Assembly: GCA_958510825.1 (NCBI GenBank)
Contig: OY294045.1
Span: forward strand, 11,211,916-11,275,915
DNA: 64,000 nucleotides
From: Brachypterus glaber
Lineage: Eukaryota > Arthropoda > Insecta > Coleoptera > Kateretidae
Direction: 5' to 3'
Shown: piece after piece, positions 44,019 through 56,800 of the stretch
Layout: the number at the start of each line of letters is the position of its first letter
Position numbering within the stretch: position 1 is the stretch's first letter
The notes under the pieces: model-generated
What the model was told of the DNA's origin: nothing
What the model saw: only the letters and a program-made list of their open reading frames with translations
The model's database searches: none
Position numbers and translations under genes: made by a program

Positions 44019-45410
44019 TAATATCTTGTAATAACCAAAGTTGAATAATGAAATAATATTAATTATCACCTACAATTTTTTTTTCTAATTTTTATGTTAA
44101 TTTTTGGTTGGAATCAGTAATACCACGGTACCTGGGCTTTAATTAATGGGTTAAGAGGAAATTTGTGAAAAAAATCGCCTGCATTGCTATGGCTTAACTT
44201 ATTTTTTTAATTTAATTTAAGTTATACCTATAGGTAGTTATAGTTCTCCGCATGAAAGGAAGTCTCCGACGTAAGGGGGAGGAATCATTCGCGCTCTCTT
44301 CTTTCCGTCAAGAGCGTTATAAGGCGTGCGTGTTTACATCGGGCCCCCCACTTGCACACACATTCCAAACATATTTCCCATAGCTACAGATCCGTGCGTC
44401 AAACTATACAATACAATATTAAATTAAAAAAAAATCGTCAGAAATTAACAGAATTCGTAAAAAAATCGCCTGCGGCACAAACTTAGTTTTTAGTCGTTAC
44501 TTTTTTGTCAGAAGGCACCTCGTTTCAGCCCCCACCGTATAACTCGCCGCAAGCGGCTTGTTTTTTAAAGTTGTACTCGTGCGCTAAAAACGTATGTTCT
44601 GAAACTAGTACTTTATTATATTATTTGAAATTTTGTTGCAAAAAAACGTTGCAAACTTCAGCTTCATAAAAAATGGGTGATAAGGGGGACTACAGACTGC
44701 TAACCAACGAACTAATAACTCTTCTCTCTAGAATAGACATTCCATTCGTTAAAACTGACAAAAACTTCGGCAACATAAATAAACATTCGTCTGTCTTACT
44801 CGCACATCTTTATTCTAACAGAGACAACAATACCAGTTACTGGTAATTGTTATTGTTCAGGCCTGAATATACCTACCATTTGTTTACTAACAAACCGAGA
44901 TGTTGGCGATACTTTATTTTAACGGTATGCGTATTCTAGAAAGAAGAGCTAGTAGTTCGTTGCTGCTAACAGACAGCAATCTAAGGATTAGTGAAATTTT
45001 CAGTCCACATTCAGCCTAATTATACAATTATGCGTTGCAATAAAACATTAACCAATATTCTAAATATATAATAATTACCTATTCGTAAAACTACACAACT
45101 TATACAGTGAATTATTCACAAAAATCACAACACTGATTTTGAGTTGAACGTCCATTCAAGAAAATACATGTATTTTGAACACCGGCGAACAAATACTTTG
45201 TTATAACCTTACTTTTTTGAACAAATGAAAATTCGATGTAAGTTTATGAGAATTGATTTTGACGTTTGTCCTGAAAAGTCGGAATTGTGCCGTGTAAACA
45301 ATAATTATTTATTTTTTATCAGATTAATGCACTATAATCAATAATTTATATCATAATGTGCTTATCTGTTTCTTTGATTTATATATAATCACATTATTTA
45401 CAGTTTAGCA
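44019..45410. other. Between AHI1 and TMX3
   Basis: AHI1 3' flank, the hAT-like MITE at 44705-44963, and the TMX3 promoter region. No other gene seen. Confidence 0.5.
44705..44963 (-). mobile_element. hAT-like MITE pair, copy 2 (inverted)
   Basis: 259 bp, same family as 43246-43493 in opposite orientation, exact 8-bp duplication CTGCTAAC (44697-44704, 44964-44971). Downstream of AHI1. Confidence 0.9.
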
Positions 45411-48400
45411 ATGGATTTCAAATACTTTTTAATTTTTACAGGTAAGCGGAAATATTTAAAAAAAATAAGTTTAAAATTTACATTCTTGTTTTCAGTGTTT
45501 TTATTTTATTCGACTAGTGCTTCTAAAGTTCATGAATTAAGTGATAAATTTACCGAATTTAGAAAAGATGGAGGATATTGGTTAGTAAAATTTTATGCTC
45601 CTTGGTGTGGTTATTGCAAAAGGCTAGAGCCCATTTGGGCTCACGTCGCCCAGACACTCTCCAAGACAAATGTAAGGGTTGGAAAAATAGATTGTACCAG
45701 ATTTCCATCAGTAGGGACAGAATTCGGAGTTGCTGGGTATCCAACTATTAAATTGTAAGTTACATATACAGGGTGCCCGTTTTTCGACCTCAAGCTTGGG
45801 TATTATAAGAGATAGAAGATCAATTAAATTAGAAAAAAGTTGCGCATTTTTATTCTGAGTAATAATCTGAAAGAAAATTGATCTTACATTGTAATAAAGT
45901 CCAAACGAAAACCGACAAAGCTAGAAGTTTTGAATTGAAACATTGTTAGGGCACTTTTTTGCAAGGAATCTAAATCTGTTATCATGTTTTCCATGGCATT
46001 TTATATGTAAGAGTTGCAACACTTAACTTCGTTTTTTCGGTTTTTTCTTATCGGCGCTATCTTGGATTTTTACTTTTTTGAATACACTTTTTTGTTCTGA
46101 TTATTATTAAGATATCACAAAAAATTACCAAGTCATTTTGAGCGAAATTAAAAAAATCATTTTTGTGCAGAGTGCTTTGGAAAAAACAAAGCAATTTAAT
46201 TAATGGAGGTTAGGTTCGAAACCGTAAATATTGTTAATGTGACCTATGCGCATGCCTGAGCTCGGAATTTAGATCTACAATTAGCCGCTTCACACATTTT
46301 GATAATCTAAATGCCGAGCTCACGCATGCGCGTAGGTGGCAATGTCGTATTTACAATACTTACGGTTTCAAACCTAACCTAACCTTATTTTTTTTGCGAT
46401 AATTAAATAACAAAAAATGTCAGGTCAAATTTTCTTTCATATTATTGCTGACCATAAAAATGCGCAACTTTTTTCTAATTTAACTGATCTTGTATCTCTT
46501 TTAATAACCAAGATAGCCATGCTTGAGGTCGAAAAACGGGCACCCTGGAGTCAAAAAACTGCAAAAATACAAATACAAATTTACTAGGAAATGTCTTTAT
46601 GTTAAATATTTACTTTTAGTATTAAACCTGAAAGTCATATAACTTTCCATGGAGACAGAACCAAAGAAGAAATAGTGAAATTTGCTATCAGAATGGCTGG
46701 GCCACCAGTCCAAGAAGTAAAACGATCGGAAAGTATTGGAAACCTAAAAAACATGAACCAACTTTTCTTCATGTATATTGGAGAGCAAGATGGCCCCTTG
46801 TGGGATGTCTTTAACGAAATTGCAACTACAATGCAGGCCAGTTCTTTCTTTTATTCTACTACTCAGGAAATAGCTAACAACTATGTCGATATCACAGAGC
46901 TACCTGCAGTGTTTGTGCACAAAGAAAACTCGCATTATTTCTATAACATTGAAGCTGGTAATTCTGAGGAAGAAGCTGAGCATTTAAACTCTTCCATGTA
47001 CAAGTGGATAAATGAGGAACGGTTTGAAACATTCCCACAGATTACAAAAGGAAACATTAATGAAATCATGCAAACCAAAAAGTATATTGTCCTGGTAGTT
47101 GTGGAGGAGAATAAGCTAACGCAGATTCCTAATGAGCATATAGAGTTTAGGGTAAGAACAGTATTACTTTATCCAAAGAAAGTCTTGCATTAGTAAATAA
47201 AATTAAAAAAAAAATTATTGATTTTTTATGAAGCTGAAGTTTGCAACGTTTTTTTGCATCGAAAATTCAAATAGTATATTAAAGCACTTATTCCATAACA
47301 CGTTTTTAGCTCACGATAACTCGACAAAGAATAGCCCGATCGACTTCCAATTTTCTGTAAAAATCAGTCTTGGCAAGGAAATAAGGCCTGTTAAAATTGA
47401 AAAGAAAAATAAGAAAGTTATGGTTGAACTTTATTTTTCAAAAAAAAAAAAAATACTTTTATAAAAAAAAACAATTGTAGCAAATCTGAAAAAAATCCCT
47501 CTAAAAACAAAAATTTATAAGAGGCTAAACTTTTAAATAATCGAAAAAATTAAAGAAAACGTGCTATCAACGTAATTTTTTCAGGATAAATCACCTTTGA
47601 AAGAGTTGTTCATACAAAAATTAAAAAAAAATTCATTTAAAAACAAAAAATTGAATTTTAGGACATGGTAGAGGACTTAATAAAAAACAAGCGGGACAAG
47701 TACCACAAATATTTCCAGTTTGGTTGGGTGGGAAACCCACAACTGGCCAACAGTATTGCCATGCAGGTTTTGCCATTGCCACATTTGTTGGTTCTAAATT
47801 CTACCACCAATGAACACCACATTCCTGAAGATGACCCTAATCAACTGACTGTTGAAGCTATTGATTTGTTTTTGGAGAGAATCTATAACCAGAGTGCACC
47901 AGTAAGTATTAATTTAGTTAATTATTAAACATTTTTTAATAGGTATTGGTCCTTATGGGATTCTCCTATTAGTTTAGGATTTGTTTGCATATGGTAAGTA
48001 TATGCTTTAAATTATTTTTGGTAGTGACAACTTTTTTCGATCTTACTAAGGCATTTGATTGTGTACAGCCTGATTGATTGATTAATAAACCACTTTTGAT
48101 AATATAAGTCTTCAGCTTATTCAAATTTACCTAGAAGATAATAGAAAAAGAATAAAAAAATAAAAGTTTTCTAATAAAATGTATATAACTCTGGGGGCAC
48201 TTGGTCTTCTATTTTTAATTTATATCATAATCTTTCTTTAAATATCTTAAATACTTGTTTTGCTTCTTTTGGAAATTAGTAATTCTGCATAAAATTTATG
48301 ATGGTTGTTGATTATCCCTACTTTAGAATACTTAATGCAAATGAGAAAATGAAATATCTAGTAGTATATGGAATATGCTACCATCTATATTTTACTTCAT

Positions 48401-51400
48401 TAAATAATACAGTTTCACAGTTCCAGTCTTATGTAAGCTACTAAGGGATAAAAAGTCTGACATACAATTTAATTTCTTAATTTAATAATAACTTAAAATT
48501 AACAAGAAATACATAAAAAAATTCAGTTAAAATATTCTACCTCTCCATAATGTATCTACATGAATATAAAGCTGATATTGGGAGGTCAGGAAGTCATTAG
48601 CCTCCTCATAAACTTAATACATTTTATAATGTAAACAAATATCCATACCACATAACTACATCTGACTCATACCATACCCATTATGGTTTTTTTCCTTTTC
48701 CCAGTGATTACTTAAAATTTTACCACAGATTACCCAACATATAAAACAGCTATAAGCTTAAAGGTAGGTTATAGTGTTAAATTACTTTTAAGGGATATTT
48801 GGGAATCCCAAATTGAGGCCCAAGCTTTGAATGAAGAAAATAGCTATAGTAGATTTACTCATGTACTCATGTACTTTATTAACAGTGTTAAAAAACAGGT
48901 TTGGACATAACTAACAAAAAAAAACCCTGACCCTGATCCTTCCCACCTAGAGGAGAGAAACAATTGTTGAACAGCCCCTAACTTTGTTTATCTTTTTTCA
49001 ACATACATGATTAGGAAGAGACAACTTACCACAAGCTGTGGTATGGACCACAAGCTGTGGTATGGTGTAGTAACCTCAAACAAAATTAATCTAAAATGTG
49101 TTGTCATATTTGCCAAAGCTGCAACCTAATTAATAAATAATTTCTTTTCTTACTTCTTTTTCATAACTTTCATAAAGAGTACCATATTAACAAATACCAC
49201 TACAACAACTAGAAGCATCAACCACATCCAACATTTCCAGGCCCGTTTTGAATGCTCTGCCAACTTTCCAGACTCGACCATTAATTTAGAATAATTAGTT
49301 TCTGTTATCTGTGTTGATCTTGAAACCACGTCTGTATCCTTCTTTATAATTCTGTTGGCTAATTCTGATTGTTCTCTTAAGCTTTTTGTAAAACTAAGCA
49401 TTTCATCAGTTATTTTCTTTTGCAATTCTTCTTGATGTTGAACAACTAAATCCATGTCATCTGTTGATGTGTTTGTTGTATTTCTCTGTCTGAGCCCTAG
49501 TAAATCATTTCTCATGCCTTCCGCATCATTTTCTGTTTCTAATTGGGTTATGGTTGTAAGGTCAAGAGCTATCTTGATAGATGTGATTCTTCTTTGGTAG
49601 TTACGAATGATTTCTGTGTTTGAGCTTTCATAGGTCTTTTTTACTTCTTGTAACATGTCCTCTAGAGATTCTACATACTTGATAAATCTTTCATCATCTT
49701 TTTGATTGTTTTTTACCATTAATTCGCATTTTGCTAATAATCTTCTTAGATTAACTTCATGCCTTGACAAACCCATATTGATACTAAAAATGTGTCCAAT
49801 ATCTAATATATAACACAGTTACAAAGCTATACTGTTTTTTTTTAATTAAAAATTTGATAATAAATGCACTTCACACTTAAACAAGGATGACGTGGACGTA
49901 ATTTATTTTAAGATACATTAAATTTACTTTATTACCCTTTTTCGATAATAAATAGCCTTTTTTCACCACATTTACACAATTTTAGATGGTCTATCATTGA
50001 TTTTTCAATAACTATTTGAGAAACCATAAAAAATCTGACACTTAAACGTCAACTTTCGCCATTTTAAACTTTGGGTACATTTGAACTACTTTAGGAGTGC
50101 TCCACATGAAATCGTCGAAATTGTTGGTTCATTCCATTTAAAAGCACACTAAGTTTTTTTTTATCATAGAAAAATCACTACAAAAATGTATTTTACATTC
50201 CCCAAGGAAAGTCCTGCGTTAATAAAAAAAAATCGAAAATTTTTTATTGTTTTTTTTTATGTTTCTGTACGTTTATATATCAAAAAAATATGATTTCCGT
50301 CAAAAAAATATTTTTTCTGTCGGTCTGTGTGTCCGGGAAATTTGTGATCACGATAACTCAAGAACGCTTCGGGCTAAAGACTTCAAATTTGGACCATAGG
50401 TTGATTATCCAAAGTTATAGGCTGAGATTGTTTTTGGTAAAAATCGGATTGGGGTAAGGATATAAAATGGGGTAAAAACATTTTTTTTTCAAAAACATTT
50501 TTTTTCCAATTGAAAAATAAATTTTTTTTTTTGAAAAACTTATTTATTAACTTATTTTTTTCGTTTTTGATTTTAATGAACCTAGGGGCCTATAGGGGAA
50601 AGTATTGTTTTGTTGGCAGCAGCATTTTATATATATTTTTTTCATTTAGTAAAAATTTATAATTTTTTACTAATTTTTTTCCCGTTTTTTACTTTTATAT
50701 TTTAGAATTCTAAAATTAAAAGTATTAAAATATTTTTTTTTTATTTAAAATAAATACCCTTCCCTCGAACTTTAAAAAGGCGACGCCTATATATAGGCGT
50801 ATGTACCTTGGGCTATATATAGCCCAAGGTACATACATTTTTTTTTGTCCAAGCGGCTTGTTTTCTAAATTTGAAAATATTTTATAGACCTTTGGCGGAA
50901 ATGGTTTGGCAGTGCGATTGTACCGGACCTATTTTGAAGCCAGTTCATCATTGGCTGATATGTGGAGAGGAAATCCGGTTTTAACTACCGTACTTTTTGG
51001 CCTACCGCTCGGATTTTTGTCCTTAATTTTGTATTCCATTTGCTGTGCGGATATTTTGGATGCGGACGAGGAAGAAGAAGAAGGTAAGTGGCAATCAAAG
51101 AATTTTTACCTCAAGAATAAACATAATGAAATCTACCGTATGATTTGTTTGAAGCGTGAACCAACTACGGTGAGGGGCTGGTGGGGAGTGACTATTGTTT
51201 ACACTTAGTACGCATAAAGAGGGAGAAAGGATCTGTAAACTCACAGTCTAATGTCGTAAACTTTGTCAAGCAATACGGTGTTGCCGGTTGCAACACCTGC
51301 TTTAGATATTTTATTGTAAATTTTAAGAAATATTAATTTTATTTGAGTTTTATATGAACTAGTAGTTTATTAAATTTAATTATATTACATTATCAAACAT

Positions 51401-52392
51401 AATTATAGTGTCGTAGTACAGTAGTTTTTTTAAATTTTAATGTAGGTATAAATATTTATCATAATGATAAAGTGAAAATTACGCAACATCTCTCTGGTCA
51501 CCAGAAGGTCAAAACTAGCGATACTTATGTTTACACCAGAAGCAGTATCGCGTACGTTTATGTAAACAAACAAACAAAAAGATGACACCCTCATAAACAT
51601 TGGTCTGAAATAACTTCTTGAGGTAAAAGTTTTTTGGTGGCAATACACCGCAAAACGAGACGTTAGCCGAGTCAAATATAATTTAAAATATGTCAAAAAA
51701 AATATGCGCATGATTTACTATTATACGCACTATTATACAGTGCTGTCCAAAAGTCGCACCCTCTTAACTTTGAACAAGTCTAGATTTCAAATTCGCACCA
51801 AGTAAATGGGACAACTTAAACTATTTATCTTTTGGCACATGAATGGTATTTTTAGCTTATAAAATGTGGGCAGGAGGAGCTCTCCCACCACTAGTGGAGG
51901 GATTTTTTTTAATGGAAAGGAAGGTCATATGCATCATTTTAAAGCTTGTAAAATTTTCTATCTTTTGAAAATTGTAATTTTCGTCAAAATTCCTTACATT
52001 TTTTTTAATGGTTAATTTTATTATATAAAAATGTTAAAATAAATATAAATTTAGGTATACTTCTAAAGTAATTTTAAATAATATCAATAAAATTTTCAAA
52101 AAAAAAATGTAAGAAAGCCAATTTTTTGAAAATTTAACACAAAAAAATTAAAAATACATGGTCAAATAAAAAAAATTACGAGCTTTAGAATGATGTACCA
52201 CACAACAGAAGGTTTTGTGAAAAAGTGTCCAAAAAGTCACTTCGCGAATTCGGTTTACAGTACAATTAATTGAATATTTAATAAAATGAAATAACTAAAA
52301 ACTTGTCCTAGATTTAATATAAATTTTATTTAATATATACTAAAATACTTTATTTTTTTGCAGAACTTCTAGCCCATGAAAAAAAGGAATAA
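45411..52392 (+). CDS. TMX3: TMX3-like protein disulfide isomerase, ER membrane thioredoxin
   Basis: Thiol-disulfide oxidoreductase of the ER membrane. Coding exons: 45411-45441, 45496-45754, 46620-47151, 47662-47901, 50888-51083, 52364-52392; 1287 nt, 428 residues (human TMX3 is 454). A signal peptide (about residues 1-20) is split by a 54-nt intron. The thioredoxin domain follows with active site WCGYC (Cys48, Cys51; vertebrate TMX3 has CGHC) and GVAGYPTIKL. Exon 3 holds the two redox-inactive thioredoxin-like folds, exon 4 FQFGWVGNPQLANS. Exon 5 holds the single transmembrane segment (about 385-407, TTVLFGLPLGFLSLILYSI) and an acidic tail. The last exon gives a Lys-rich end, HEKKE, comparable to but not a perfect version of the KKxx-type ER retrieval end of vertebrate TMX3. 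AATAAA lies at about 52554. Intron 4 hosts USE1 on the other strand; intron 2 hosts a foldback element. Confidence 0.95.
45769..46549. mobile_element. Foldback element with CAGGGTGCCCG ends
   Basis: Arms start CAGGGTGCCCGTTTTTCGAC and inverse; centre is palindromic (GAGCTCGGAATT, GCGCATGC). TMX3 intron 2, 14 bp after the exon 2 donor. Confidence 0.8.
48025..48240 (+). pseudogene. Decayed non-LTR reverse transcriptase
   Basis: FFDLTKAFDCV near 48032-48066 matches the RT catalytic-box motif; about 130 bp on, GALGLLFLIY is a damaged form of the next box. Many stops. TMX3 intron 4. Confidence 0.65.
49150..49776 (-). CDS. USE1: Vesicle transport protein USE1 (p31), Golgi-to-ER Q-SNARE
   Basis: USE1 is the ER Q-SNARE that works with syntaxin 18, Sec20 and Sec22b in retrograde traffic from the Golgi (family knowledge). 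This is a single open reading frame of 208 residues with no intron. The N-terminal region (NLRRLLAKCELMV, KYVESLEDMLQEVKKTY) matches the USE1 family start. The SNARE-type coiled coil runs through about residues 110-180, with LVVQHQEELQKKITDEM, SFTKSLREQS and NRIIKKDTDVVSRS. A C-terminal tail anchor follows (about 183-205, WMWLMLLVVVVVFVNMVLF), ending in MKKK. It lies entirely in TMX3 intron 4 on the opposite strand. The ATG sits in a good context (caatATGG). It is somewhat shorter than the human protein, mainly in the central linker. Confidence 0.95.
   Translation of the reverse strand: MGLSRHEVNLRRLLAKCELMVKNNQKDDERFIKYVESLEDMLQEVKKTYESSNTEIIRNYQRRITSIKIALDLTTITQLETENDAEGMRNDLLGLRQRNTTNTSTDDMDLVVQHQEELQKKITDEMLSFTKSLREQSELANRIIKKDTDVVSRSTQITETNYSKLMVESGKLAEHSKRAWKCWMWLMLLVVVVVFVNMVLFMKVMKKK
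49777..50887. other. USE1 upstream / TMX3 intron 4 end
   Basis: USE1 promoter must lie in the first few hundred bases. From about 50210 the sequence is repeat-like, with ATCACGATAACTCAAGAACG and a palindrome TATATAGGCG..TATATAGCCC near 50790-50835. Confidence 0.5.
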
Positions 52393-53853
52393 TTTAAAAG
52401 ATTCTAGTCATTTTAAATTAAAAAAAATGTGTACATTTAAAAGCATTTATTTGTTGTGACATATAGGTAAGTAGAAAAATTTGCTTGTGTTTTTATGATT
52501 TTATGTAGTATTTTACTTGTATTTTTTATTACGGGTGTAACTATGAAACCAAATAAACTATATACATATGATAATAATAAAGAAAACCAATAATGTTTGC
52601 AAGAAAAAAAAGATTTAAAATAACAAAAAATATATGATGAATGGATATTATTTTGATCAACATAAATTTATTATTGCTATTAAGTAAATTTAAATTTTGG
52701 TAAAGTAAAGGTTTGGATATTAAGAGAGCACTAGGTCAAAGGGGATACAAATGTCAAAAACTACATCAAAACTAGATAATGTGATGGGTCCATTTAAATT
52801 CAACGCGGACCTCTAGGTTCCACTTAAAGTCAACACGGGCCTCTGAATGCAAAAATATATCTCCAAGGGCTTGGCCCTATTAGCCTTTTAAAGACTAATG
52901 GCAAAAGACAGCTGTGTATAAAAAATTTTACTGGAAGTAATTAACGTGCAATGGCGACATGCCAAATTTTATTTTAATTAAAAAATTTTCTTGCAAGTCT
53001 GTTTTTTTTTGGGACCCGGCAACGTTCCGGTTTCTAGGCCTGGCACTGCAAAATAAAAATCTACCTATCCATAGATTTTTTTAAAAATATGTGTGATTTT
53101 TAGAGTTACCGAATTTATTCATTTTGAAAATTCAATATTGTATAAAATTGTATGTGTTATGAAAAATCATGTAGGTACTTGTAAACTGTAACTTTAAAAA
53201 AATTCTTCGCCTTGTAAATTCCGAAACATCTTATCTGAAAAATGATCCCTTGACAGGTATTATCCTTTTTTAAACAATTAATAAGGTATTTATTTAGAAC
53301 CTTATTAATTACATTTATACAAGAATAGATTCTTATTCATATAAATTAGTCAATTATTAAATTACTACCCTACTAATTACATAAACAAGAATTATTTCTA
53401 GTCTGACAAGTTCCCATTTTTCAGATACGATGTTATAAGGTTTATTGTTTTAATCTAATTACACACAATCTGGCTGTAGTACTTAAACTGACTCAATCTT
53501 ATGAAATTAAAAAAAAAAATACATCTATATTAAAAAATCATTTGGATTTACACTTTGATGCATGGTTTCTGAATAACAAAGATTTTGTAATCTCTTTAAA
53601 TGTATCATAATCAGGGTGGATTAAGAAGGGCTTTAGGGGATTATCTGGTAACAAGCTAATCCCTAATCCCAGCTGCAGGTTAACTAAAACCATGGATTTA
53701 GACCACCAATGATTATAATACCCAATAGATTTTACATATGAATACAATAATGCATAAACAAATATTTTTCTCTTACTAATTTTTAAAATGTATGTATGTA
53801 TGTATGCGAGTTATTAAAATAAACAAAATATAAATTATAATAAAAATAAATTA
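51084..53853. other. TMX3 last intron and TMX3-PDCD5 intergenic DNA
   Basis: AT-rich with no recognised element, apart from the 29-nt last TMX3 exon (52364-52392) and a (TATG)n run at 53789-53805. Both genes end here, converging. Confidence 0.5.
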
Positions 53854-56800
53854 CTAAAAATCGTCATCGTCCGAATCCAAAGCTGCCCTTCTCCTGTCAA
53901 ATTTCACTGAAGTCTTATTTCTTGGGATTTGGGAATTAACGTTTTCTAATAGGTCTATTAGTTCCTTTTCTCCTATTTTAGTACAGATCTGTCCAGTTTG
54001 AGCCATTCTAACAAGCATATTTTCCACCATCCTTCCCTTTTCTGGTTTCCCCATTATTAGAGTATTCACTGAAAATATGCACATCTATAGTATATTCAGC
54101 TTCAAAATGCCGTAAGTGTACAAACGCACGTGACAACAACGGATTTAGTGACAGGGTAGGACTCAAAACAAAATATTTCTATATAAGGGTCCATTGCAAT
54201 GCATTGTACGCTTCATCGCAAGTGCTCACGAACTGAAATGTTTAATTTTCTACATCCCTACTCTCGCAACATTCGAATGTCTTAACCAATAAAACCAAGC
54301 GCCCGCTGCCGTGGTGCGCGATTCTTCTGTTTACCCCCACTGCATATTGAAGTTGAATTTACTATAGTTATTGAGTTATCTAACACTTTCGCTGCTGTTA
54401 CTCACACGAGTACATTCCCGCAGTGCCGACGGAATACTGAGCTGAAATATCAGCTTTGTTCGGGATACGCTAGAATCAGTTCTGGACTACTGTTTATTGG
54501 TTATTTAAAGTCACATGGTAATAAGGATTAAACCTCCATTGGTCAGAACCAGTTCTGAACTCGAATCTCGAACAAGCCTATCTTTATGAGCCGATGTAAC
54601 ACCAATGAACTAGAGGAGTGGGGAACAGGATTCCAATACAAATAAGTAGTGACACTACCTTGTCAGCCATTAAACGCATTCTTTACTTTAGGGGGTTCAA
54701 ATTTTTGACACTAGGTGGTGCGATTTGGTAACTTTATAGGGATTTTTATGGTAAATAAAGCATGGTGCTTTAAGCAACAGAGATAAGTTGGTCTCTGCAG
54801 TTGCTTTTCATCCGTGAAACGAGTAAAATGTACTTTCGGCAGGAATTAGTAATACGTTAAGCGCGTTTAATTTTCTAGCATCAAGTCTTTAGTATTATTT
54901 ATTTATTTATTTATTTGCTATCTTAGATATGCCCCAGAATCGATTTTATATATTTTATAGTGATTGTATGGAAGATGTACAGTAAAATGACGAACATGTG
55001 ATTATATTGGAGTAAGAATGGAATTTTATGTTTTTTAATCATTTATAATGCTGATAAATTTTGATTTGGAAGCAACTAACACGTAAAGAAGTTTTTATAT
55101 GTACAAAATTTTTTATATACAAGCGCATGCGCAAATATAATTACAAATTAGAAAAACTGCCTTGGCAACAGCTAACACAACCAACAGTAAACATGAAAAG
55201 GAAAGAAGGAAAAGAAAAAGAAAAGGTCTTACAGAAGACTGGGAATTTTATATAATTAAAACAGGAGTGGGCATGGTAAAAAGCCAGACAAGAACCACTC
55301 TTCACAGTAACTAAGAGGGATCTGGCTAATTATCTCACTGAGAAAAGGCCAAAATAAAGGAAGAAGAAGAAGAAGTTGGTCTCTTAAAGCACATTGGCCA
55401 ATCCTAAGATGAAAATTCCCTATAAAGTTACCAAATCGCATGACGTAGTGTGAAAAATTTGAACCCCCTAAAGTAAAGAATGGCGGTCATTTATATTAGC
55501 CACTCGTTCAAACACCATTCCTGTTCCCCCACTCCTCTAGTTTATTGTGTAACACAAGTTGATACACTGCCAGGGCCGGCATTTGCTTTGCACGCCCTAG
55601 AGCAAGCGTTTGGTTCGTCGCCCCTATTCCAATAAATGTTGGCTGAAAATTTTAATAACAAGCCGTGAAGATATGTAATGCTACACATTTCATAATATAT
55701 TATTCACAGTAAATAGTATATTGCATTTCCCAAACACACAAATTAAAAAAAAAATTAAAAAATTACATTTTTTGTAAAGATCTTTTTTGAAAAACAAAAA
55801 ATTATTGAAAAAAATTTTTTTTTTTCAAAAAAAAATCAAAAAAACTTTTAAATTTTTATTTTTTTTTATTAAATTGTCTTTTTGCAAAAAACAAAAAAAA
55901 TTGAAAAAAGAAATCTAAAAAACTAAAAAAAATTTTTTAATTTTTTTTCTTTTGTAGAATTGATCCTTAATCCGAATTTTCTTTCACCATTTTTCGATTT
56001 TTTAACCCCCCATAATTATTTTTTTTTTTGGGGATCACTTACAAAAACATAGGATCTTCCCCTCATAGAACTTGATTTTTCCTGAAAATTTCAATACGAT
56101 CGGATTATTCGTTCTTGAGTTATCGTGTCTACAAAAATCGTGACATCCGAAAGACAGACGAACAGACCGACATAAAAAGTTGCTATTTTTTCATGAAACA
56201 AATTTATATCCAAGACTTTTTTGTCTAGGACGATTTATTGTTTTTTTTTGAAAATTCGAAACTACCGTATAATATTATTCTAGCGCTGGCGCTGTGAATA
56301 ATATAATAAGAAAAAAAGTCCTTTCTTACCCCCTGCCCAAAAATTTTGACGACTAAAAAAAAAGGTTTACCCCTGGCCGAAAATTTTGACGACTAAAAAA
56401 AAGGTTCTCACCTCTCTGAAAAAAAAAACGTTTTCCCTGACTAGAATTTTAAAAGCGTCCCTCTAGGGTGGCGCCCTGAATCAAGGGGTTTACTTAATTC
56501 ATGCAAAGGCCAGCTCTATACACCGGCACTGCGCGCATAACGCTAATGTATCACCTCGTGTATCAGCATATGATACATCGGCAGCGAACGTGTTAAACTG
56601 CGTCAGTAAAAAACACTGCTGCTAACAAAAGAATACTTTCCGATGTGGGAATGGATTCATTAAAACATAATTTTCAAGAGCTTTTTATTGAAAGAAAGAA
56701 AAAAAATTGACAAAATGTTCTTTTTTTTGACAAATTAAATTTTTTTATTTGAAAAAAATTGTTTTTACTCGAGGTATCCCCCGAATTTGCCAAAAACAGT

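Larger units (their letters stand above)
54385..56596. mobile_element. piggyBac-like MITE blown apart by later insertions
   Basis: Left end TAACACTTTCGCTGC and right end inverse (GCAGCGAACGTGTTAA), with GCAGTGCCG next to each. The left border TAAC only approximates TTAA. Between them lie the elements at 54600-55552 and 55571-56518. PDCD5 intron 2. Confidence 0.55.

Noticed and set aside
51084..51208. Read-through of TMX3 exon 5
   Set aside because: A clear gtaagt donor at 51084 joins in phase to the short last exon at 52364, which gives a family-like Lys-rich tail.
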